Shown: positions 18,035 to 26,771, counted from the first letter of the stretch. The stretch is DNA of 64,000 nucleotides from Nostoc sp. 106C (GCF_002154725.1 NZ_MTAW01000047.1:16364-80363), one strand, 5' to 3'. Program-made: numbers and translations. Notes: a model not told the origin generated them from the sequence alone.

Positions 18035-18835
18035 GTGGTAAACCTGACGCCTACCGAATTAGAACGCTATAGTCGCCAATTGATGCTCCCTAACTTTGGC
18101 GAACTAGCTCAGAAGCGCCTAAAGTCAGCGACGGTTCTGGTTACAGGTGTGGGGGGATTAGGCGGTACGGCGGCGCTTTACCTAGCAGTAGCGGGCGTTG
18201 GGCGACTAATCTTAGTTCGGGGTGGTGACCTGCGGCTAGATGATATGAATCGTCAGGTACTTATGACAGACGATTGGGTAGGTCAGCCAAGGGTATTCAA
18301 AGCTAAAGAAACTCTGGAAGCGATTAATCCTGATGTCCAGGTGGAAGCAGTTCATGATTACATCACCGCGGAAAATGTAGACGCCTTGGTACAGTCCGCT
18401 GATATGGCTCTTGACTGCGCCCACAATTTTACCGAGCGCAATTTGTTGAATGCAGCTTGTGTGCGTTGGCGTAAGCCGATGGTAGAAGCAGCAATGGACG
18501 GAATGGAGGCTTACCTGACTACGATTATTCCTGGTGTGACTCCTTGTCTGTCCTGTCTGTTTCCAGAGAAGCCTGATTGGGATAGGCGTGGCTTTTCAGT
18601 TCTAGGTGCTGTTTCTGGGACACTAGCTTGTCTGACAGCTTTAGAAGCGATCAAGCTGATCACTGGGTTTAGTCAACCGTTACTGTCGCAACTGTTGACA
18701 ATAGACCTCAACCGGATGGAATTTGCTAAACGCCGTTCTCACCGCGATCGCTCTTGTCCTGTATGTGGTAACAGTGCTCCCTGGAGATATGCGCAATCAG
18801 ACTCTATGGAACCCACCAGTAATTGCACAAAATAA
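18035..18835 (+). CDS. hesA: HesA, ThiF/MoeB/E1-like protein
   Basis: This 266-aa protein uses a GTG start, supported by a strong AGGAGGT at 18023-18029. It has the ThiF/MoeB nucleotide-binding loop GVGGLGG (about residues 40-46), the E1-like aspartate region, and two zinc-type CxxC pairs (CLSC and CPVC). HesA is a heterocyst-cluster gene and is inferred to help sulfur or molybdenum transfer for the nitrogenase cofactor. The family adenylates a small acceptor protein; the partner here is unknown. Confidence 0.95.
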   Translation: MVNLTPTELERYSRQLMLPNFGELAQKRLKSATVLVTGVGGLGGTAALYLAVAGVGRLILVRGGDLRLDDMNRQVLMTDDWVGQPRVFKAKETLEAINPDVQVEAVHDYITAENVDALVQSADMALDCAHNFTERNLLNAACVRWRKPMVEAAMDGMEAYLTTIIPGVTPCLSCLFPEKPDWDRRGFSVLGAVSGTLACLTALEAIKLITGFSQPLLSQLLTIDLNRMEFAKRRSHRDRSCPVCGNSAPWRYAQSDSMEPTSNCTK

Positions 18836-18906
18836 TCAGCTTATTTGCGCTAGTAGCAACCTCTCTTGTAATCAGAAAACCTCATCGCTACAAATCAGGA
18901 GAATTG

Positions 18907-19278
18907 ATGACTGTAACTTTGACAGAAAAAGCCGAATTTCGTCTGCGGGCGTTCTTAGTCGCTTCTGCCCCCGACCCTAACGGTGCAACTAAAGGCGTTC
19001 GCATCTCTGTAAAAGACGGTGGTTGCAGTGGCTATGAATATGGAATTGATATTACTAGCAAGCCGCAACCAGACGATTTGGTAATTGAGCAAGGCAAGGT
19101 GCTACTTTACGTTGATGCTAAAAGCGTACCGTTATTGAAAGGAGTTGTCATCGATTTTGTTGATGGGGTAATGGAAAGTGGCTTTAAGTTTACTAACCCC
19201 AATGCAACTGATAATTGCGGTTGTGGCAAGTCTTTCAAAGCTGGTGACTGCACGCCTGAAGGCGTACCTTGCAGCTAA
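18907..19278 (+). CDS. hesB: HesB/IscA-type iron-sulfur assembly protein
   Basis: This 123-aa protein starts at the ATG at 18907 with an AGGAG ribosome site; the longer open frame from 18823 adds 28 implausible residues. The A-type carrier motif is present: DGGCSGYEYG and the C-terminal NCGCGKSF. It carries extra cysteines in the tail (GDCTPEGVPCS), as I recall for nif-cluster HesB proteins. It probably supplies Fe-S clusters to nitrogenase or to the adjacent ferredoxin FdxH. It lies 71 bp after hesA. Confidence 0.95.
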   Translation: MTVTLTEKAEFRLRAFLVASAPDPNGATKGVRISVKDGGCSGYEYGIDITSKPQPDDLVIEQGKVLLYVDAKSVPLLKGVVIDFVDGVMESGFKFTNPNATDNCGCGKSFKAGDCTPEGVPCS

Positions 19279-19467
19279 TACTGTTTCAGACTTGATGAAA
19301 ACATTAATACCGCTTTGTGGAGAATGCATCCATAATTTCCGACTTGCGGTAATAGTGTGGAGTCTGCCACAGCAGCGCTCCAGGTAGCTTGACAACGAGT
19401 AGCACAGGGCGACTGACGAATTCTGGGAATTAAACCTAATTGTATAAAGTTTGAGGAGAATCTGAAA

Positions 19468-19767
19468 ATGGCTACCTATCAAGTTAGATTAATCAACAAA
19501 AAGGAAGACCTCGACACCACAATTGAAGTGGATGAAGAGACTACCATCTTAGAAGCAGCAGGTGAACAAGGTATTGATTTGCCATTTTCTTGTCACTCAG
19601 GATCTTGCTCTAGTTGTGTTGGTAAGGTTGTTGAAGGCGAAGTAGATCAATCCGATCAAATCTTCTTAGATGACGAGCAAATGTCTAAGGGATTTGCTTT
19701 GCTGTGTGTTACCTACCCCCGTTCTAATTGCACTATTAAGACCCATCAAGAACCTTATCTTGTCTAA
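19468..19767 (+). CDS. fdxH: Heterocyst [2Fe-2S] ferredoxin FdxH
   Basis: This 99-aa plant-type ferredoxin has cluster ligands CHSGSCSSC near residues 42-50 and a fourth cysteine in [11 protein letters not shown]. The sequence matches FdxH, the heterocyst-specific electron donor to nitrogenase reductase NifH, rather than photosynthetic PetF. A GAGGAG ribosome site precedes the ATG. The 189-bp upstream spacer leaves room for its own promoter. A perfect hairpin follows at 19787-19820. Confidence 0.96.
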   Translation: MATYQVRLINKKEDLDTTIEVDEETTILEAAGEQGIDLPFSCHSGSCSSCVGKVVEGEVDQSDQIFLDDEQMSKGFALLCVTYPRSNCTIKTHQEPYLV

Positions 19768-19786
19768 AGTGCAGTTATAACTTGAA

Positions 19787-19820
19787 CTAGGATGAAGGAT
19801 GAAAAGTATCTTCATCCTAG
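19787..19820 (+). terminator. Hairpin after fdxH
   Basis: CTAGGATGAAG and CTTCATCCTAG form a perfect 11-bp stem with a 12-nt loop, 20 bp after the fdxH stop. There is no clear T-run, so it may be a processing site or a rho-independent terminator of atypical form. Confidence 0.65.
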
Positions 19821-19872
19821 CCTGGGGTAAGCGGTTTTAAGAGCATCTATACAATCATATTTCATACTTCTC

Positions 19873-20127
19873 ATGTTTACCCCTTTTATTGTTAAAGGTT
19901 GCTCATTAGAATTGCTCAGGACAGGAGAAGAAGGAATTGTCACTTTCTGCAAAAATTCCCACGAACAAATCCGAAAACAATTGAGAGCAACTGGTATAAA
20001 TGTAGGAAATAAGATAGATGTAGTACAAAAATTTCCCTTCTTGCAAATAAAAGTTAACAATATAAATATGACTATAAATCTAGAACTAGCTCGTACAATT
20101 TATGTACGAATTACAAATAGTAAATAA
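19873..20127 (+). CDS. FeoA-domain protein
   Basis: This 84-aa SH3-like FeoA-domain protein has the pattern GEEGIVTFC, then LRATGINVGNKIDVVQKFP, then a conserved hydrophobic tail. In Feo systems FeoA assists the FeoB Fe(II) transporter; no feoB is adjacent here. Its place directly after fdxH suggests a link to iron supply for nitrogenase, but that is inference. No membrane segment is present. The ATG at 19873 follows a short AT-rich leader. Confidence 0.75.
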   Translation: MFTPFIVKGCSLELLRTGEEGIVTFCKNSHEQIRKQLRATGINVGNKIDVVQKFPFLQIKVNNINMTINLELARTIYVRITNSK

Positions 20128-20151
20128 TTAAATATACAAAAGTTGCTGCTC

Positions 20152-20184
20152 AGATCCCCGACTTCTTAAAGAAGTCGGGGATCT
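20152..20184. repeat. 33-bp palindromic repeat, copy 1
   Basis: AGATCCCCGACTTCTT and its reverse complement AAGAAGTCGGGGATCT form a perfect palindrome between the FeoA gene and mop. Other copies are at 47415-47447 and, split by an insertion sequence, at 55046-55063 plus 57015-57032. Confidence 0.85.
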
Positions 20185-20215
20185 AAATCCATCTGAGATA
20201 ATTGGTTGCTATTTC

Positions 20216-20425
20216 CTAATCAACAGCAACTAACACATCCGATGCTTTTATAACAGCATAAGCTTGCTTTCCCTCTGCCAATCCCAGCTTCTCTGCTGAG
20301 GATTTTGTGATTATTGCCACTATTTCTACTCCAGGTGCTAATTCTAAAGTAACTTCTGTATTTACAGAGCCAGTAACAACTTTTTTCACAGTAGTCTTGA
20401 GAGTATTACGAGCGCTAATTTCCAT
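20216..20425 (-). CDS. mop: Molbindin-type molybdate-binding protein
   Basis: This 69-aa single Mop/TOBE domain starts MEISARNTLKTTVKKVVTGS, with conserved GSVNTEVTLELAPGVEIVA and KASDVLVAVD. Molbindins form oligomers that bind and buffer molybdate in the cytoplasm. It is on the strand opposite to the nif genes and faces the FeoA-like gene tail to tail. The context fits molybdenum storage for FeMo-co synthesis. Confidence 0.88.
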   Translation of the reverse strand: MEISARNTLKTTVKKVVTGSVNTEVTLELAPGVEIVAIITKSSAEKLGLAEGKQAYAVIKASDVLVAVD

Positions 20426-21204
20426 TTGAAGTTTCCTTGCTACTTATTTATACTTGTAAAAACTAGCAAATTATTATCCTAAATGTAAAAATCTTTGAAT
20501 TTTCTTAATAAAAAGAGTCCATCAGAATACATCAAATGAAGTAGAAATAGAGTGTGTTATGCCCTAGGCTAACGCACCTTAAATTGTTGACAGTGCGTTA
20601 TCGTACAGCGCAACGCACCCTACATTTGTAATTTCTTAACATAGCTTGAAATATTAGCGCCAACTTATTTATTTGTAAAATACTATTGTTATTGAAGTCA
20701 GTTTATTAGCTTATTTTCTAAATTTAAATTGTAAAAAATGCTGCTTATTTAAAGTTGTTTAAGACTTTTAGCCATGAAATATCTGGGGATCTTTATAAAT
20801 CATTCATAATTGAAACTTATGAGAGTGATATTATATAGGTAAGCTAAATTGTTGCCAGTTAACCTAGAGTTCAGCAAAAAGCGATTACAGACTTAGCTCA
20901 GACATTCCTAACTTAATCCTGGTTAAGTTTAAAATTGGGGCAAAAACTTAGATATTTTCAACAGCATAAATAAGAAAGAATGCGTAAATCTTCTGCTAAC
21001 AGATAACCAGAGTAATTAAGTTATGAAATAAATTTATTTTTCAACGGAATGTCCAATTTCCGTAACCACTTTTTCATGCGACAAATTCATTTTATGATAA
21101 TTAAATTTGAGTAAGTCGCATTTAATGAAGTGCAGTTTGGGAAGAATTGCAGCAGTTTAGAACTGATTTTCTTACTTGCAAATTAAATTTAAGGAGCCAG
21201 GATT
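20426..21204. other. Intergenic region between mop and CBS-CP12 gene
   Basis: This is a 779-bp AT-rich stretch without a convincing gene. Around 20555-20625 lies a repeat with two copies of a GTGCGTT-type motif (GACAGTGCGTTATCGTACAG and CGCAACGCACCCTAC), also seen in altered form near 47330-47390. The rest probably holds the promoters of mop and of the CBS-CP12 gene. Confidence 0.5.
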
Positions 21205-21801
21205 ATGAGAGCTAAACAAATCATGACTCAAGATGTAGCTACTATTCGCGGTTCCGCTACTGTAGCAGAAGCAGTCAAACTCTTGCGACTCAAAGAATTA
21301 CGGGCGTTGATTGTAGAACCTCGTCACAGTGGTGATGCTTACGGCATCGTTACCGAAACCGATATTGTATCCAAGGTTGTTGCTGATGGCAAAGATCCTC
21401 AACGAATGCATGTCTACGAAATCATGAGCAAACCCTGCGTTGTAGTCAATCCTGACCTTGATGTAGAATATGTGGCGAGGTTATTTGCTAATACTGGTGT
21501 ATGGCGTGCGCCTGTTATCCAAGGTGAATTACTAGGGATTATTTCTGTTACAGATATTATCACTAAGGGTGACTTTGTCGAAAAACCAAAATTAAAATTT
21601 GTGCAGAAAGAACTTCACAAGGCTATCTCCAATGCTCGCTCAATTACCGCTAACTATGGTGCAGATTCAAAAAGAGCCGGCGAAGCTTGGGAGTTAGTAG
21701 ACGAACTTGAGGCTGAAGCTGGTTATTATGGCGCACCCAAACCAGAGAAAACAGCAAGACAGCTATTCTCTGAGGGTCGAGAATATGTGTCTGTAGGTTA
21801 A
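21205..21801 (+). CDS. CBS-CP12 fusion protein
   Basis: This 198-aa protein has two CBS motifs (residues about 1-60 and 70-130, ending LLGIISVTDIITKGDF). They are followed by a CP12-like tail: AISNARSITANYGADSKRAG and AWELVDELEAEA correspond to the CP12 core AWDxVEELQAEA. CP12 inhibits GAPDH and PRK of the Calvin cycle, and CBS pairs sense adenylates. This copy has no cysteine in the CP12 part and lacks the usual C-terminal acidic YDD end. AAGGAG precedes the ATG. It may adjust carbon metabolism in heterocysts; that is inference from its place between nif and hup. Confidence 0.9.
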   Translation: MRAKQIMTQDVATIRGSATVAEAVKLLRLKELRALIVEPRHSGDAYGIVTETDIVSKVVADGKDPQRMHVYEIMSKPCVVVNPDLDVEYVARLFANTGVWRAPVIQGELLGIISVTDIITKGDFVEKPKLKFVQKELHKAISNARSITANYGADSKRAGEAWELVDELEAEAGYYGAPKPEKTARQLFSEGREYVSVG

Positions 21802-22184
21802 CCGATTTGTCTAGTGAGATGTACTGTTTAGAGCATCAATTTTCCAATTTTGTAACTCAGTACCTAGCTAATGCTCTATCTCCTGCTAGCTTTGTATTAT
21901 CCTAAGATAACAAGAAAAACTTAGGTTATCTAGATAGATACCAGGTTGGGCAATGTGGCTACTTTATCGTTACTAGATTGATGCTTTTTGGCTATCAGCA
22001 ATAGTTGGTAAGTGGGAAGTATTTACTATTAATTGTTGTTGCTTAACAGTTAACAGTTATCATACCTTCCTCATAGTTTAATGGGTCTCATAGCTTTCCT
22101 TTAACATGGTGGGTAATGCCCACCATTACCTTTTCTAAGAATTGCTATGACAGGTAATCGGCCCTATGCCAATCTCTAAGTAAG
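21802..22184. other. Intergenic region upstream of ankyrin operon
   Basis: This 383-bp region contains no gene that I can support. A short inverted repeat (ATGGTGGGTAATGCCCACCAT) lies at about 22105-22125 and could act as a transcription terminator or operator. The rest is AT-rich. Confidence 0.5.
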
Positions 22185-22655
22185 ATGTTTATGAATTCAA
22201 GAAATCAGCAAAATCTGAGCAAAACAACAAGTCAATGGCTGAGTGAGAAGGGATACAACTCTGATGACTTGAATCAGCCTGGTGAAAATGGTGATACGGC
22301 TTTGATGAAAGCTACCAGAGAAGGAGTCTACTCGGTAGTCAAGGAACTAATTAGTTTAGGTGTGGATATTAATGCCAAAAACAATGATAGTAATAATGCT
22401 TTATGGTTTGCTTGTTTTGGCAACTACTTCGATTTGATCAATTTGTTGCTTACTGCCAACATCAACATTAATAACCAAAACGATAATGGGGCTACTGTTT
22501 TGATGTATGCAGCATCAGCAGGAAAAACTGAAGTAGTTAAATTGTTGTTACAACACAATCCTAACATAAATTTAAAAAACTTAGACGATTTTAAAGCAAT
22601 AGATTTTGCTAGCAATATAGAAGTCTTAAGGATACTCAAAAATGCCTCAAAGTAA
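22185..22655 (+). CDS. Ankyrin-repeat protein
   Basis: This 156-aa protein consists of about four ankyrin repeats (NGDTALMKATREGVYSVVKE, NNALWFACFGNYFDLINLLL, GATVLMYAASAGKTEVVKLLL and a degenerate last repeat). There is no signal peptide. Ankyrin repeats bind protein partners. The last 14 bp overlap the start of the SagB-like gene, so the two products are probably made together and may interact. It is the first gene of a three-gene operon. Confidence 0.88.
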   Translation: MFMNSRNQQNLSKTTSQWLSEKGYNSDDLNQPGENGDTALMKATREGVYSVVKELISLGVDINAKNNDSNNALWFACFGNYFDLINLLLTANININNQNDNGATVLMYAASAGKTEVVKLLLQHNPNINLKNLDDFKAIDFASNIEVLRILKNASK

Positions 22656-23928
22656 GCTGTTACAGCCAGACTATCATCAAGCAACAAAGCATTCTTACTT
22701 ATCGGTGCAGATCGATCCGAATTATGTAGATGCATCAACTCAGCCATCTGCATTTAAACTTTATCCAAAATTTTATAGAAGAGTGAAATTAAATCTCAAT
22801 AATCCTGTTCACTCATTTATCAGCTTAACCAGTACTGTAACTCTGGAAAAAATGTATAAAGAGAGTTCACAAAAACTGCGTGTAAATCCATCTGCGGGCG
22901 CGTTATACCCTACAGAAGTTTATGTACAGATTCGCGGCATCCAAGGAATAGTAAATGGTATATATCATTTAGAAGTTGAGAATAATTGTCTAACACTAAT
23001 ATATGAATTAATTGATGATGGTTTAGAGAGTTATATTATACCGGGCAAAAGTATAAATGGCTTCATTTTTTTAATTAGTTGTGTTTATTATAGGTCTAGC
23101 TGGAAATATAAAGACAGGAGCCTAAGATATTGCTGGCTAGATAGCGGTCACCATTTAGGTGCAATTGCTGCATCAGCCTACATTCACGATCAAGAGATCC
23201 AATTTATTTTTGATTTTGATAAACTCGCTCTCAATGCGGATTTAGGATTTGAGAATAAAGAGTTTATTAGTGCTTGTGCGATTTCAGGAGAAGTGCAAGA
23301 AAAGAAAATCAGACATTTAAGGTTGAAAGTTCCTTTTGTCTGTGGCACAGCTTATTTTGAAGCTAATGAATTTATAGAAGATGGCTATCAAAAAACCTCA
23401 CTTCTTAAAAGTCGCCAACATAAACTGGTGCATCCCCAGTTTAACTTTGACAAGGATAAATTTTTTCAGACTGTTTGGATGAGACGCTCAAGTAGACGAT
23501 TTCATAAACAGTCAATTTCTCAAGAAAATTATTGGCGGATATTGCAAAGTGTAGAACAACCGATACCGACAGTAAATTTTGAAGAGATACAAATTTATTC
23601 TATTGTTCATGAAGTCAGAGGAATGCCTCCTGGATTATATAAGGGAAAGCATCTAATTAAGGCGGGCAATTTTAGTGAAAAAACAGGTTACTTGTGCATT
23701 AATCAAGCAATCGCCAGAGATAGCGCGGTAACTTTATTTTTTGTGTCCGACTATATAAATTATCAAACAGCTATGCAAATAGCTGGCTTTTTAGGGCAAA
23801 GAGTTTATCTTGTTAGCAATTTTTGGGGCATCCATTGTAGCGGTGTTGGTGCTTTCTATGATGATGAGACTCAGGAATTCTTAGAAACTAATAAAGATGT
23901 CCTCTATGCAATGGCAATTGGCATATAA
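22642..23928 (+). CDS. SagB-type double nitroreductase-fold dehydrogenase
   Basis: This 428-aa protein has two nitroreductase-like halves. The N-terminal half carries the family hallmark NPSAGALYPTEVYV (about residues 75-90) and SGHHLGAIAASAY. The C-terminal half begins WMRRSSRRFHKQSISQENYW (about residue 280). SagB-type enzymes are FMN-dependent and oxidise azolines in peptide natural products, but no precursor peptide or cyclodehydratase gene is adjacent. Stand-alone double-domain versions have unknown substrates. It overlaps the ankyrin gene and is followed after 18 bp by a small partner gene. Confidence 0.82.
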   Translation: MPQSKLLQPDYHQATKHSYLSVQIDPNYVDASTQPSAFKLYPKFYRRVKLNLNNPVHSFISLTSTVTLEKMYKESSQKLRVNPSAGALYPTEVYVQIRGIQGIVNGIYHLEVENNCLTLIYELIDDGLESYIIPGKSINGFIFLISCVYYRSSWKYKDRSLRYCWLDSGHHLGAIAASAYIHDQEIQFIFDFDKLALNADLGFENKEFISACAISGEVQEKKIRHLRLKVPFVCGTAYFEANEFIEDGYQKTSLLKSRQHKLVHPQFNFDKDKFFQTVWMRRSSRRFHKQSISQENYWRILQSVEQPIPTVNFEEIQIYSIVHEVRGMPPGLYKGKHLIKAGNFSEKTGYLCINQAIARDSAVTLFFVSDYINYQTAMQIAGFLGQRVYLVSNFWGIHCSGVGAFYDDETQEFLETNKDVLYAMAIGI

Positions 23929-23946
23929 GTTAGGAAATCAACAAAG

Positions 23947-24321
23947 ATGGCTAAAGAAATTTACTCCCCAGAAGATGATTCACATCCAATGCAACTGACA
24001 TCAGCAGATATTATCCTGCGTCAGCAACTAGAGTATTCTATTAGCAGGTACTTTTATGAAGCGTGCGATCGCGCTATCCAAAATCTTTTATCTAGTTGTC
24101 GCTGGTATGTTACCACTCATGCCAATGCTATGGTATTGGTAATCGAATGTCCCGATCAAGTTACCAACTGGCGCGTCTTACAGAAAATTGTGCCAATGGG
24201 GACATTACTCAACCAAATTGTCAGCAGTGCTAAAATCCGCGTCTGTCCTCCCGAAAGTCAAGGTATACCCTTTGAAATGAGGGTAGATGAACTCGCTGTT
24301 TATCGTGACTTAGCCGGATAG
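23947..24321 (+). CDS. Small conserved protein, copy A of a paralogous pair
   Basis: This 124-aa protein belongs to no family I can name. It is clearly paralogous to the protein at 45349-45720: about 45 of 95 aligned residues are identical by eye. Shared features include FYxACDR, CxWYxT, CPDxV, AKIRVxPP, PFE and AYRD. It lies 18 bp after the SagB-like flavoenzyme gene on the same strand. The other copy overlaps a different flavin oxidoreductase gene. A role as partner or maturation factor for flavoenzymes is an inference from this repeated association. Confidence 0.75.
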   Translation: MAKEIYSPEDDSHPMQLTSADIILRQQLEYSISRYFYEACDRAIQNLLSSCRWYVTTHANAMVLVIECPDQVTNWRVLQKIVPMGTLLNQIVSSAKIRVCPPESQGIPFEMRVDELAVYRDLAG

Positions 24322-24354
24322 GAAAATGAGGAAGACAACTTCAACCAAGCATAC

Positions 24355-24828
<474 letters not shown>

Positions 24829-24950
24829 TGGTTAATCAGAATTTTAGAATAAGTTAGCATCTCTACGGATGCAAAAATCATCTTGTACAGCTTGATTGTC
24901 AATCGGCCAACTTAAGCCTTGGCGAATAAAATTCACGAATAGACAAATAA

Positions 24951-24968
24951 AGCCCACCTTCGTGGGCT
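24951..24968 (-). terminator. Rho-independent terminator (minus strand)
   Basis: AGCCCAC-CTTC-GTGGGCT forms a 7-bp GC-rich stem with a 4-nt loop. On the minus strand it is followed by TTTATTTG. It would terminate transcription from the gene at 25447-25025. Confidence 0.8.
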
Positions 24969-25024
24969 AATACAAAATCAAGCTTTTCTCAACCCGCCTA
25001 GCTGCGGTTTCTAGCCGCCCAGTT

Positions 25025-25447
25025 CTAAAAATCTACACCATGTTGTTTAGCAATTTGATATAGTTTTTCACACTGTTTTTGTGCTGCTTCCAACAATAGA
25101 GCATCTGCTTGTTCGGGAGTACTACCATCTTTAGGAATTAAGTACTTGACATAAAGTGAGACAAAATCAGCTAAAGCCGCTAATCCAGATAAAGCGTGTT
25201 TGTCTGCTTCCTTTCCTGCGATCGCAGCTACTAAACCTGCTTTAATTGGGTCTGGTTTAACTTTCAAAAACTGGTCGATCAGCTTCGGAATGTAGTCTTG
25301 TGGTGGTAAGTTATTCAACTTACTTGTATCTGGAGTAAAGTCAAATCCTGCTGCTTTTGCCTGCTCTAAAACACACCATTCTGTAAACTCTTGTAGTGCG
25401 GTTTCGGGAAGGCGAGGGAGATATCTGTGTAGGGCAATATCAGACAC
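25025..25447 (-). CDS. Conserved hypothetical protein, 140 aa
   Basis: I do not recognise this family. It is a soluble, mainly helical protein with no signal peptide. The sequence includes LPETALQEFTEWCVLEQAK near the N-terminus, and the second half is Ala/Lys-rich. The ATG at 25447 is preceded by a pyrimidine-rich leader. A clear terminator lies downstream at 24951, so it is transcribed separately from hupW. Its place between hupW and hupLS hints at a link with hydrogenase biology but proves nothing. Confidence 0.65.
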   Translation of the reverse strand: MSDIALHRYLPRLPETALQEFTEWCVLEQAKAAGFDFTPDTSKLNNLPPQDYIPKLIDQFLKVKPDPIKAGLVAAIAGKEADKHALSGLAALADFVSLYVKYLIPKDGSTPEQADALLLEAAQKQCEKLYQIAKQHGVDF

Positions 25448-25829
25448 AAGCTTACCTTGTAAATTTCAGTTTTTTGAAGTGCATTAATGCCAGCCTAACT
25501 CACTGTTGCTATAAGATTTAGTGTGTTAAGCTACGACTGTTGAATAAATAGTTAGATTGCTAGACTTCAGTGAAGTGCGATCGCCAAGTTGGAGGTATAG
25601 AAAGTAATCATTTTGGCTGGAGCGATCGCACTTGTGAATCAAGCTATTCTATTGACTCGAAATTCTGCTGATTTTGGACAAATTGTAGATTTACGCACAG
25701 AGGATTGGACTTGAAGAGAGCATCATTGCTTCTAGCAAGCACTTGATTTTGCAGAAGAACGATCATGTAATTGTCTGTTCGTTTATAAATGGGCACACTA
25801 TAGAACAGGTATAGACATAAGACTTGTTC
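25448..25829. other. Intergenic region containing decayed toxin gene
   Basis: Apart from the PIN remnant at 25604-25714 this stretch contains HIP1 sites and AT-rich DNA. It contains the promoters of the flanking divergent genes. I see no other gene. Confidence 0.5.
25604..25714 (+). pseudogene. PIN-domain (VapC-type) toxin remnant, C-terminal end
   Basis: An open stretch reads AIALVNQAILLTRNSADFGQ, then IVDLRTEDWT and a stop at 25712. This is the C-terminal end of a PIN-domain ribonuclease, where the TRNxxDF motif carries a catalytic aspartate. No upstream PIN sequence remains in frame; a TAG lies just before the stretch. I read it as a decayed toxin gene. Confidence 0.7.
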
Positions 25830-26474
25830 ATGAAACCTGTTTTAAGCGGTCAAATAATCAGATGGAAAGACAATCGGGGGTTTGGTTTCATACAACCTAG
25901 CGATTGTAGTCAAGAAGTCTTTATTCACGTCAGTGCATTCAAAGATGTTAACCGTCGTCCCCAAGTTGGAGATTTTATTCAATATCAACTTACAGTTGAT
26001 AAAAACGGTAAGGTAAGCGCGTGTAATGCGTTGTTCACAGGGGTTACATCAAAAATAATACCTCAATCTTCATCTTCTACCGCACCAAAAACGAAATCTA
26101 CATCCAAGCCTGTGATGAAATTTTCATCATTAGCATTAAAGACTTTGCTTCTATGTCTACTGCCTGGCTTGGGTTCGATCCATCTTGCATTGACAACTAG
26201 CAACCCAATTCCTCTCATCCTTTATCCTGTCATGAGTTTAATTACCTTTGCACTATACGCCGATGATAAATCTCGTGCAAAACAAGGACGATGGAGAGTG
26301 CCAGAGAATACTTTGCATCTATGTGAATTATTGGGTGGTTGGTTAGGTGCGTTTGTTGCTCAACAGACACTACGTCATAAAAGTAGCAAAGCTTCCTATC
26401 AAATTGTCTTTTGGGTGATAGCAGTTCTGCATATTGGATTTTGGTTAAATTGGCTGTCGCGAATTAAAATGTGA
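25830..26474 (+). CDS. Cold-shock-domain and DUF1294 membrane protein
   Basis: This 214-aa protein starts at the ATG at 25830 (MKPVLSGQIIRW); an upstream TTG is less likely. Residues about 1-65 form a cold-shock domain with the RNA-binding motif RGFGFIQPS and EVFIHVSAF. After a Ser/Thr/Lys linker, residues about 95-210 form the DUF1294 membrane region, with helices near 97-118, 122-142 and 190-208. The combined CSD-DUF1294 architecture is well known in bacteria but of unknown function. It suggests membrane-tethered nucleic-acid binding. Confidence 0.88.
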   Translation: MKPVLSGQIIRWKDNRGFGFIQPSDCSQEVFIHVSAFKDVNRRPQVGDFIQYQLTVDKNGKVSACNALFTGVTSKIIPQSSSSTAPKTKSTSKPVMKFSSLALKTLLLCLLPGLGSIHLALTTSNPIPLILYPVMSLITFALYADDKSRAKQGRWRVPENTLHLCELLGGWLGAFVAQQTLRHKSSKASYQIVFWVIAVLHIGFWLNWLSRIKM

Positions 26475-26579
26475 GGCGATTTTTGGGTACTTCCTTAAAG
26501 GAACAATAAATAAACGCACGTGATATTGGTGGCGATTGAGCCGTATTATGAGTTGGCAAGTTAAGCTATACGTAATAAG

Positions 26580-26771
26580 ATGAATCCCACAAATGAGCAA
26601 ACTCAAAGACTTTATAGACTGTGTTATCGGCTGACCAATATTATCTACCCCGGATGGCAGTATAGAAATATTGAGCTTGTTCGCATAGATGGAAGAACTC
26701 GCAAGTTATACGTACTGGCTGGAGAAAATTTAGATTTTGAGATTAAGCCTACTGGTGGATACGAGCCATGA
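26580..26771 (+). CDS. DUF6888-like small protein
   Basis: This 63-aa protein starts MNPTNEQTQRLYRLCYRLTN and continues with YPGWQYRNIELVRIDGRT and LYVLAGENLDF. The pattern fits the small cyanobacterial family that I know as DUF6888. It overlaps the next gene by 4 bp (ATGA). Such two-gene units are common across cyanobacteria and look like toxin-antitoxin or other addiction modules, but this is unproven. Confidence 0.72.
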   Translation: MNPTNEQTQRLYRLCYRLTNIIYPGWQYRNIELVRIDGRTRKLYVLAGENLDFEIKPTGGYEP

